A stretch of DNA of 64,000 nt from positions 1-64,000 of the IMG/VR virus record IMGVR_UViG_3300030102_006261, one strand, 5' to 3'. The stretch is from a virus. Below are positions 55,547 to 62,824 of this stretch, piece by piece. The stretch's first letter is position 1; each line of letters opens with the position of its first letter. A program made the translations under genes and the position numbers. Below the pieces are notes generated by a model that was not told the origin of the DNA, did not search any database, and saw only the letters and a program-made list of their open reading frames with translations.

Positions 55547-56107
55547 ATGCCTTTAACAGGACCAGCCGAACTTCTTCATAGCTCTGAAATTAGAAAGCCC
55601 ACAACTAACAATTTTCTGGGCACAAACTACTTCCAATTTGTTTTAAATAGAGCGCCCCTCTTGACATACTTCTGTCAATCTGTTAACCTACCATCATTAA
55701 CTATTGGTTTTGCTGATATTCCAGTGGCTGGAGTTGGTGTTCCATTTAAAAATCCAGTTGGTAGGTACTCGTATGAGCAGTTAACTGTTTCCTTCCTAGT
55801 GGATGAGGAAATGAAAAACTGGCGAGAGATACACGATTGGATGAGAACCCTGAGTACAGCAGAGTCAATGGGTAGTGAAAAAACTTCAGAGGTAATACCA
55901 CATGAAGAAAGATTTGATACCGCAACTCTTATAATTATGAACAGTGCTTACAAACCAAATGTTAGGGTGACACTAAATGAATTATTCCCAGTGGGAATCA
56001 GTGGTATTCAGTTTTCGTCAGTTTCAGTTGATACAGAACCAGTTGTAGCCACTGCAACATTCGCATACACTTCGTACAAGGTAGAAGATATATCTAATGA
56101 ATCTTAA
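55547..56107 (+). CDS. tail completion/tube-like protein (gp3 position)
   Basis: 186 residues. FLGTNYFQFVLNRAPLLTYF, CQSVNLPSLTIG and SYEQLTVSFLVDEEMKNWRE form a tube-like fold pattern. The position between gp23 and UvsY is that of gp3, the tail completion and sheath stabiliser protein, in marine T4-like phages; T4 gp3 is 176 residues. Both ideas agree with a tail-end role, but I cannot choose between tube fold and gp3 homology. Confidence 0.6.
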   Translation: MPLTGPAELLHSSEIRKPTTNNFLGTNYFQFVLNRAPLLTYFCQSVNLPSLTIGFADIPVAGVGVPFKNPVGRYSYEQLTVSFLVDEEMKNWREIHDWMRTLSTAESMGSEKTSEVIPHEERFDTATLIIMNSAYKPNVRVTLNELFPVGISGIQFSSVSVDTEPVVATATFAYTSYKVEDISNES

Positions 56108-56531
56108 TGAAATACGTGAAATGGTTTCCAAAGATGTAATTATAGATGAAACCAACCTAGATCAAGAGTCAATAAAGACACCACAACTTCATAATAAATA
56201 CCTAATATTTTTTGGTGATGAGAAGCTCATTTTGAAGAAATTAGAAACAGATCTAAGAGGTCTCAAGAAAGTGAAATGGTTATACTATACAGGTAAACTT
56301 TCACAAGAAGAACTTGAGGAGCAGGGTTGGGAACCTTTTGATTATCATGTGCTCAAGACTGACGTTGATCGATTCATCAACGCCGATGACGACATCATCC
56401 TACTTGAAAATAAAGTAGCTCTTCAAAAGGAAAAGGTTGATTATCTAGAGAACGTGATAAAAATTGTGACTGGTAGACAGTGGAATATAAAGACCGCGTT
56501 GGACTGGTTCAAATTCACCAGTGGTGCATGA
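56097..56531 (+). CDS. uvsY: UvsY, recombination mediator
   Basis: 144 residues (T4: 137). LNEIREMVSKDVIIDETNLD, TPQLHNKYLIFFGDEKLILK and KKVKWLYYTGKLSQEELEEQ match UvsY. It loads UvsX recombinase on gp32-coated DNA. Overlaps the upstream tail gene by 11 bases. The start codon has no strong site, suggesting coupling. Confidence 0.88.
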   Translation: MNLNEIREMVSKDVIIDETNLDQESIKTPQLHNKYLIFFGDEKLILKKLETDLRGLKKVKWLYYTGKLSQEELEEQGWEPFDYHVLKTDVDRFINADDDIILLENKVALQKEKVDYLENVIKIVTGRQWNIKTALDWFKFTSGA

Positions 56532-56533
56532 GA

Positions 56534-56541
56534 CATAAATA
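56534..56541 (+). promoter_or_regulatory. late promoter variant
   Basis: CATAAATA, one mismatch from TATAAATA, two bases after the UvsY stop and only 6 bases before the UvsW ATG. Functional status uncertain. Confidence 0.4.
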
Positions 56542-56547
56542 TGGTAT

Positions 56548-58059
56548 ATGAGTGATTTAATTATTAAACCTGTGGATTCTGTTCACATATACATTGAGTG
56601 TGAAGAAAGTTTAGCCCGAGAGTTAAACGAATATTTTACGTTTCTTGTACCAAATTATCAATTCACACCAGCATACAAAAAAAGAAAATGGGATGGTCAA
56701 ATTCGTCTGTTTAATTTGTACAGTCGAAGAATATACACTGGACTATTGAACTATGTAATTAAGTTTGCTATTGATCGAAATTATTCATATGAAAATCAAG
56801 TTCAGTCAGATAATAGTGTGACAAAAGAATCTGTAATAGATTTACTCACAAGTATCAAAGTTAGTGCGAATGGTGAAAATATAACACCACACGATCACCA
56901 AGTAAAAGCCATATATCATGCTCTAAAGAAAAATAGATGCTTACTACTTTCTCCTACTGGAAGCGGTAAATCTCTGATAATTTATTATTTGATGCGTCAC
57001 TATCTGGAAAATATTGACGAGGATAAAAAAATACTCATAGTTGTTCCCACCACAGGGTTAGTGTCGCAAATGTACAATGACTTCAAAGAATATTCCTCGA
57101 ATGATACATGGGATATCACAAAAAATGCACATGTAATATTCTCAGGTCAGGATAAGTTGACTGACAAAAGAATAGTTATTTCTACGTGGCAAAGTATATA
57201 CAAGATGCCCATTGAATATTTTAATGACTTTTCGGTTGTCTTCGGTGACGAGTGTCATTTATTCAAAGCAAAGTCCCTGACTTCTTTGATGTCTAAAACA
57301 AAAGATTGCCCCTATAAGATAGGAACAACCGGAACTCTAGATGGATCCCAAACTCATAAGTTAGTTATCGAGGGATTATTTGGACCTGTTTTTAACGTGG
57401 TAAAAACAAAAGAACTAATGGAGCAGGATCTACTTTCAAACTTATCCATTGATTGTATTACCTTACAATATAATCAGGATTCAATCAACGAGATCAAAAG
57501 AGCAAAGTACATGGATGAAATTAAATGGCTAACACAGAAAAAAGAGAGAAATGATTTCATAACCAATTTATGCTGTAGACTAAAGGGAAATACACTTTTG
57601 CTGTTCAATTATGTCGAGCAACATGGAATCCCTTTATATGAAAAAATTAAAGAGATATGTCCAAATGAAAAGGTTTTTCTGATTCATGGGGGCACAGACA
57701 CAGAGCAAAGAGAAAGGATAAGAAAAATTGTTGATAAGGAATCTAAAGCTATTCTTGTCGCGTCTTATGGAACCTGCTCTACTGGCATTAATATTAGGAA
57801 TATTAACAATATTGTTTTTGCTTCGCCTTCTAAGTCAGTAGTCAGAGTATTGCAGTCTATAGGTAGAGGATTAAGAAAAACAAAGACAAAGGACAAAGTA
57901 AAATTGTATGATATATCTGATGATTTATGTCATAAGAGCTATAGAAACCACACCCTCCGTCACCTCGATGAAAGAATCAAGATATATACTAATGAAGAAT
58001 TTAAGTATGAGAAAACTAATATCCGCATAGAAGGAGATACTCATGAGCAACTCTTATAG
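56548..58059 (+). CDS. uvsW: UvsW, DNA/RNA helicase
   Basis: 503 residues (T4: 503). Superfamily 2 motifs in order: Walker A SPTGSGKS (about 135-142), DECH box GDECHLF (231-237), GTTGTLDG, and motif VI RVLQSIGRGLRKT (431-443). It unwinds branched DNA and R-loops, shutting off origin replication. Ends overlapping the LSm-like gene by 17 bases. Confidence 0.94.
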   Translation: MSDLIIKPVDSVHIYIECEESLARELNEYFTFLVPNYQFTPAYKKRKWDGQIRLFNLYSRRIYTGLLNYVIKFAIDRNYSYENQVQSDNSVTKESVIDLLTSIKVSANGENITPHDHQVKAIYHALKKNRCLLLSPTGSGKSLIIYYLMRHYLENIDEDKKILIVVPTTGLVSQMYNDFKEYSSNDTWDITKNAHVIFSGQDKLTDKRIVISTWQSIYKMPIEYFNDFSVVFGDECHLFKAKSLTSLMSKTKDCPYKIGTTGTLDGSQTHKLVIEGLFGPVFNVVKTKELMEQDLLSNLSIDCITLQYNQDSINEIKRAKYMDEIKWLTQKKERNDFITNLCCRLKGNTLLLFNYVEQHGIPLYEKIKEICPNEKVFLIHGGTDTEQRERIRKIVDKESKAILVASYGTCSTGINIRNINNIVFASPSKSVVRVLQSIGRGLRKTKTKDKVKLYDISDDLCHKSYRNHTLRHLDERIKIYTNEEFKYEKTNIRIEGDTHEQLL

Positions 58060-58651
58060 AATTATAAAATTAAAAAGCGGAGAGGATCTAATTACAAAAA
58101 TCAAGGGTAGAGAAAAGGGTAAGTTAATCGTAGAAACGCCCATGATTTTCAAATCAAATATAATCACAGACTTTGGTGGTATTCCAAAGGAAGTCACCAT
58201 ACTTCAAAAATGGTCTAAGTACTCAACAAATAAGGAAGTAAAAATTCCAGAGGATTACATCATTAGTTACTTCACACCAATTGATGAAGCTATTCGTCTT
58301 TATAATCTAGAGAAAAATAAAGAGGAAAAGGAATCAAAAATTAGTAAGCAACTGCCTCCAATGAATAATGATGTTATCAAAAAAATGCTCGATGATTTAG
58401 TTGATTTTAAATCAAATCAAGAGCCGTATGAAGGTGTGTTTAAGTTTATAGGCTCAGAGAAAGACATGGAAGAATTTCTTGATAAGCTAGAAATGAACTT
58501 AGATGACGAGTTTTATAATGAGGAAATGTACATACCATTCGAAGAAATAAACGAGGATATGTACACTGGGGATGATGTACATCATCCGGATTATGGTAAT
58601 AGGTGGACTGATTGGGATTCAGACTTAACTGATTTTCTAGAAGAAGATTAA
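58043..58651 (+). CDS. LSm-like barrel protein with acidic tail
   Basis: 202 residues; ATG inside the UvsW gene with AAGGAGATACTC upstream. NSYRIIKLKSGEDLITKIKG is Sm1-like, followed by TILQKWSKYSTNKEVKIPED and YIISYFTPIDEAIRLYN. This half parallels the 16232-16573 product. Then comes a helical, highly acidic C-terminal half (EEFLDKLEMNLDDEFYNEE, ending YGNRWTDWDSDLTDFLEED). The paralogue at 16232 lacks the acidic part. RNA or partner binding is inferred only from the fold. Confidence 0.65.
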   Translation: MSNSYRIIKLKSGEDLITKIKGREKGKLIVETPMIFKSNIITDFGGIPKEVTILQKWSKYSTNKEVKIPEDYIISYFTPIDEAIRLYNLEKNKEEKESKISKQLPPMNNDVIKKMLDDLVDFKSNQEPYEGVFKFIGSEKDMEEFLDKLEMNLDDEFYNEEMYIPFEEINEDMYTGDDVHHPDYGNRWTDWDSDLTDFLEED

Positions 58652-58667
58652 TACTATTACCCTTTTC

Positions 58668-58690
58668 CCTCTGACACAGAGGATTTTATA
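58668..58690 (+). terminator. weak intrinsic terminator
   Basis: CCTCTG (58668-58673) with CAGAGG (58677-58682), a 3-base loop, followed by ATTTTAT. The T-run is short, so it may be only partial. Confidence 0.5.
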
Positions 58691-58718
58691 GTGGTTTAGC
58701 TATTTGTCAAGTATTTTC

Positions 58719-58746
58719 TTGATTAATTAGAGAAAAGAAGTAGTAT
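58719..58746 (+). promoter_or_regulatory. sigma70-like promoter before gp55, leaderless-type spacing
   Basis: TTGATT (58719-58724), 16-base spacer, TAGTAT (58741-58746), then exactly six bases to the gp55 ATG. The geometry is the same as in the early array at 423-1913. A weak GAAG lies further upstream, so a conventional leader from another start cannot be excluded. Confidence 0.6.
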
Positions 58747-58752
58747 ATTCAT

Positions 58753-59262
58753 ATGAGTAAAAAATCTTCACATTACATAGACAACGACGAATTTTTCAAA
58801 GAGATGTCTGATTGGAAAAGTAAAGTCATAGAGGCAGAAAGCGTCGGAGAAAAACGACCACCTGTAAATGAGTATGTTGGTAAGTGTTTTCTAGATATAG
58901 CAGAGCACTTGGCGCAAAAACCTAACTTTACTAATTATCCATATAAAGACGAGATGATAAGTGACGCTGTAGAAAATTGTCTTCTATATGCACACAATTT
59001 CAATCCAGAAAAATCAAAGAATCCATTTTCATACTTCACTCAAATAACATACTATGCATTTTTGCGTAGAATAGAAAAAGAAAAAAAGCAGCAATACATA
59101 AAGTTTAAGATAACAGAGATGAATGATGATGGTTCTTTGTCCTCTTGGTTTAAAAACAATTATTTTGAAAAAGAAACAACGTCGGATGCAATGAAGGAAC
59201 ATTTCAATATTTCTGATAATGACTTAGAGAGATTAGAGCCTAAAAAGAAAAAGAAAAAATGA
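58753..59262 (+). CDS. 55: gp55, late sigma factor
   Basis: 169 residues (T4: 185). EMISDAVENCLLYAHNFNPE, KNPFSYFTQITYYAFLRRIE and KEKKQQYIKFKITEM match gp55, which directs RNA polymerase to TATAAATA late promoters. The C-terminus is poly-Lys (after NDLERLEP); T4's clamp-binding tail motif is not obvious. It overlaps the gp47 gene by 4 bases. A probable own promoter precedes it. Confidence 0.9.
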   Translation: MSKKSSHYIDNDEFFKEMSDWKSKVIEAESVGEKRPPVNEYVGKCFLDIAEHLAQKPNFTNYPYKDEMISDAVENCLLYAHNFNPEKSKNPFSYFTQITYYAFLRRIEKEKKQQYIKFKITEMNDDGSLSSWFKNNYFEKETTSDAMKEHFNISDNDLERLEPKKKKKK

Positions 59263-60314
59263 AAATCGCATTAATAAATGATACTCATTTTGGGGCAAGA
59301 AATGATTCATCTATTTTTCTAAATTACTTCTTAGAATTTTTTGAAGAACAATTTTTCCCCTACTGTATCGAAAATAATATAGATCAAGTATTACATCTAG
59401 GCGATTTGATGGATCGTAGAAAGTTTGTCAACTTCAATACGTTACATGAGGTTCGCACCAGATTTTTTAATAAGTTCAAAGAGAACAGAATTAATTTACA
59501 TTGCACTATTGGTAACCACGATACTTTCTATAGAAATACCAATGAAATAAATTCACTAAAAGAACTATTTGATGATAAGAATGAATATTTTCATTTGTAT
59601 GAAAATCCAACCTCTGTGCATTTTGACAGTCTCTGCGTTGGGCTGATTCCTTGGATTAACAATACAAATCGTCAGGAGTGTGAAGACTTTTTGAAAACAT
59701 GCGCTTGCCCAATTGTAGGTGGTCACTTTGAGCTTAATGGTTACCAAGTTATGCGTGGGGTGAACTTCAGACACGGTATGTCCGATAAATTGTTGCAGCG
59801 ATTTGAGACTGTTTTATCTGGTCATTTTCACAGTAAGAGCACGAAAAATAACGTGTATTATCTGGGCACTCAGTATCAAATAACATTTAGTGATCTAAAT
59901 GACAATAAAGGGTTTCATGTATTAGACACGGAAACAAGAGAACTTCAATTTATAGAGAATAAGAGAAGAAAGTTCTATCATATTGAGTATGATGATACTG
60001 ATCCAAAGTCACTTTCAGACATAGATTACAGTTTCTACAAAGATTGTTATGTTAAGGTTATAGTAAAGAATAAAAACAAAAGAAAAATATTTGACTCATT
60101 CCTCGATACCTTATATAAAAATAAAGTGATTGATATCACTGTTGTGGAGGACATGAGTGATTTTCTCATCGAAGAGGAAACCATTGATATGGCAAAAGAT
60201 ACTTTGACTATAATCAATGATGAAATTGACAGTGATGTTGATATAGAGGAAAAGGGTAAGATAAAGGAAATAATTCGTGATCTTTACATGGAAGGTCTAA
60301 GTTCGTGGGAATAG
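59259..60314 (+). CDS. 47: gp47, SbcD/Mre11-like nuclease subunit
   Basis: 351 residues (T4: 339). Phosphoesterase motifs: INDTHFGARND (6-16), LGDLMDRRKFVN (47-58), IGNHDTF (83-89), GGHFEL (154-159) and SGHFHSKS (187-194). With gp46 it resects double-strand ends and starts recombination-dependent replication. Confidence 0.94.
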   Translation: MKIALINDTHFGARNDSSIFLNYFLEFFEEQFFPYCIENNIDQVLHLGDLMDRRKFVNFNTLHEVRTRFFNKFKENRINLHCTIGNHDTFYRNTNEINSLKELFDDKNEYFHLYENPTSVHFDSLCVGLIPWINNTNRQECEDFLKTCACPIVGGHFELNGYQVMRGVNFRHGMSDKLLQRFETVLSGHFHSKSTKNNVYYLGTQYQITFSDLNDNKGFHVLDTETRELQFIENKRRKFYHIEYDDTDPKSLSDIDYSFYKDCYVKVIVKNKNKRKIFDSFLDTLYKNKVIDITVVEDMSDFLIEEETIDMAKDTLTIINDEIDSDVDIEEKGKIKEIIRDLYMEGLSSWE

Positions 60315-60315
60315 T

Positions 60316-62031
60316 ATGTTAGTATTTAAAAGTGTTAAGTTTAAAAACTTTGGTTCCTTTGGTAATACGTTTACACACATAGACTTAAACAGACATAACA
60401 CCGTGCTAGTGTCTGGTAAAAATGGTCATGGTAAATCGTTTGCTTTGTTGGATTCTATAACATTTGGTTTGTTTGGTAAACCTTTTAGGAAAGTGAATAT
60501 TCCCCAGTTAACCAATAGTGTGAACCAAAAAGATTGTGTTGTGGAGGTGGAATTTGACACACCTAAACACTCTTACAAAGTTATTCGTGGTCTACAACCA
60601 AAAGTCTTTGAGATTTACAAAGACGGTGATCTGCTACCGCAAAATGCAAAGGCAAAAGATTATCAAAAAATTCTAGAGGAACAAATATTACGTATGAACT
60701 ATAAGTCGTTCATGCAGATTGTCATATTGGGTTCGTCATCGTTTGTTCCATTTATGCAACTGTCTAGTAATGACAGAAGAGAAGTTATTGAAGACATTCT
60801 AGATATTAAAATCTTTAGTGTGATGAACTCCTTACTAAAGGTTAAACTTTCACAGTTAAAGGAAAATTTGAATGAAATTGAAAACAAGATCACGATCTCA
60901 AAAGAAAAAATTGATCTACAAAAGAGTCATGTGCAAACCCTTGAAAATAAAAGTCAAGAGAGTCTCGATAAAAACAAAACCAAGTTACAGTCACTCATCG
61001 AAGAGGGTAAGGCTAAACAAGAAAATATTTCCGGGATATCAACTAAGATCGAGGAAATTCGCGAGAAAACTCCTAAAAAGGAGCAGTTCTTATCGAGCAT
61101 AAAGGGCATAGAGAGAACAGAAAATGAAGTCTCTGTTAGTCTTAAAAGGTTAAACAAAGACATCACTTTCTATACGTCGAATACTAATTGTCCATCTTGT
61201 AAGCAAGAAATTGATGAAGAGTTTAGACAAGAGACACTTGATAAAAAATCCAAAGAAAAAGAAAATCTTGAGTCTAGACTAGAGGGAATCGAGCAACTAC
61301 TAAAAGAAACATCTGAAAAAATAGAGTTTATAGACGATAGAGAAAAAGAGATTAGAACACAAGAAAATCTAATCCTAGAGCAGAAAAGCATGATAAAGTC
61401 TTTGTATTCTCAGATTCAATATATTGAACAAGAAATTTCTGATCTAGAGAATAATAGGGATAACATTGATGAAGAAAAAGATAAACTATATGGATTCTGT
61501 GAAACCCAAAGAAAAGCACTAGATGAAAAAGATTCTGTTTTAAACCAGAAGTATAATTATGACGTGGTTCATGATTTACTGAAAGACGCCGGAATCAAAT
61601 CAAAAATTATTAAGTATTATTTGCCTATAATTAATAAACTGATAAACAAGCATCTTTCTTCGATGAACTTTTTTGCTAATTTTACTTTAGATGAAGAGTT
61701 TAACGAAACAATCAAAAGTCGGCACAGAGACACATTTAGTTACATGAGTTTCAGTGAGGGTGAAAAACTTAGGATTGATTTGGCTTTAATTCTGTCTTGG
61801 AGAGAAATTGCAAAGCTCAAGAACAGTGCGAGTTGCAACCTATTGATTCTTGATGAAGTTTTTGACTCGTCACTTGATGCGATGGGAACAGATGATCTTA
61901 TGAAGCTACTTGATGATTTGTCCATAAATACAAATGTGTTTGTGATTAGTCATAAGTCAGATCAATTAGCAGACAAATTTTCTAATTACCTCACATTTGA
62001 AAAGAAAAACAACTTTAGTAGGATAAAGTAA
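60316..62031 (+). CDS. 46: gp46, SbcC/Rad50-like ATPase subunit
   Basis: 571 residues (T4: 560). Walker A VSGKNGHGKSFALLDSITFG (32-51), coiled coils, zinc hook CPSC (about 292-295), signature FSEGEKLRIDLAL (about 478-490) and Walker B LLILDEVFDSSLD (about 508-520). Partner of gp47. Confidence 0.95.
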   Translation: MLVFKSVKFKNFGSFGNTFTHIDLNRHNTVLVSGKNGHGKSFALLDSITFGLFGKPFRKVNIPQLTNSVNQKDCVVEVEFDTPKHSYKVIRGLQPKVFEIYKDGDLLPQNAKAKDYQKILEEQILRMNYKSFMQIVILGSSSFVPFMQLSSNDRREVIEDILDIKIFSVMNSLLKVKLSQLKENLNEIENKITISKEKIDLQKSHVQTLENKSQESLDKNKTKLQSLIEEGKAKQENISGISTKIEEIREKTPKKEQFLSSIKGIERTENEVSVSLKRLNKDITFYTSNTNCPSCKQEIDEEFRQETLDKKSKEKENLESRLEGIEQLLKETSEKIEFIDDREKEIRTQENLILEQKSMIKSLYSQIQYIEQEISDLENNRDNIDEEKDKLYGFCETQRKALDEKDSVLNQKYNYDVVHDLLKDAGIKSKIIKYYLPIINKLINKHLSSMNFFANFTLDEEFNETIKSRHRDTFSYMSFSEGEKLRIDLALILSWREIAKLKNSASCNLLILDEVFDSSLDAMGTDDLMKLLDDLSINTNVFVISHKSDQLADKFSNYLTFEKKNNFSRIK

Positions 62032-62792
62032 TGCCAAGTCTTTTTGATGATGATTTAGTGTCTGAACTTGCTAACTGGGAGGATCCATTTCCTGCTCCGA
62101 TAATTGAAGAGCACGATGGGTTTATGATTGTTCGCGATGATCTACTTAATGGTGGATCGAAAATGCGTTTTGCTGATTACTTAATTAAAAGTCAACCGGA
62201 GATAGAAGAATGGGTATATGGGAGTTCTCCCGCAACTGGGTACGCACAGATTTCACTTTCTTACTTGTGCCGCAAATATGGTAAGAAGTCAGTTATTTTT
62301 ATGGCAAATAGAGCGTGGGATAAATTACACAATTATCAAATAGAAGCATTAGAAGCTGGAGCAGATATGAGATTTGTTCCAAATGGGATGTTGTCAGTAA
62401 CAGAGAAAAGAGCAAGAGATTATGTACAAGAAAGTCCTAACACCCGTAGATTACTTCCTATTGGGTTCGATCATCCTAGTGTTATCGCTTCCGTTACTCG
62501 GGTTGCTCAGACCATGGACATTGCACCCAGAGAGGTTTGGACAGTTGGATCTTCCGGAACTCTCACTAGAGGATTGCAGCAAGCATGGCCAGATGCATCG
62601 TTCCATTGTGTTGCTGTGGGGCACAAAGGTGACTACGGAAGAGCCAAAGTTTACAAATGTGAAATCCCATTCAATAAGGAAACAAAAGTAAAGCCTCCCT
62701 TTCCATCGGCACCAACGTATGATGCAAAGGCTTGGGAGTTCATGAAGCAATACGCTTCTAAGGGTGCTTTGTTTTGGAATGTCGGTGCTTGA
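62031..62792 (+). CDS. fold-type II PLP-enzyme-like protein
   Basis: 253 residues, start overlapping the gp46 stop by one base. The order GFMIVRDDLLNGGSKMRFAD (Lys44 a candidate Schiff-base residue, in the same position as in ACC deaminase-like enzymes), a helical ISLSYLCRKYGKKSVIFMAN, then VWTVGSSGTLTRGLQQAW (phosphate-binding loop GSSGT at 173-177) and WEFMKQYASKGALFWNVG at the end is typical of fold-type II PLP enzymes, though shorter than most (300-400 residues). Substrate unknown. It sits between the recombination genes and a methyltransferase-like gene, which hints at nucleic acid modification but does not prove it. Confidence 0.55.
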   Translation: MPSLFDDDLVSELANWEDPFPAPIIEEHDGFMIVRDDLLNGGSKMRFADYLIKSQPEIEEWVYGSSPATGYAQISLSYLCRKYGKKSVIFMANRAWDKLHNYQIEALEAGADMRFVPNGMLSVTEKRARDYVQESPNTRRLLPIGFDHPSVIASVTRVAQTMDIAPREVWTVGSSGTLTRGLQQAWPDASFHCVAVGHKGDYGRAKVYKCEIPFNKETKVKPPFPSAPTYDAKAWEFMKQYASKGALFWNVGA

Positions 62793-62816
62793 CAATAAAG
62801 TTTAAGTTGATATAAT
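62789..62816 (+). promoter_or_regulatory. sigma70-like promoter, near-leaderless
   Basis: Perfect TTGACA (62789-62794, overlapping the upstream stop), 16-base spacer, perfect TATAAT (62811-62816), eight bases to the ATG at 62825. Confidence 0.85.
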
Positions 62817-62824
62817 ACACTGTC

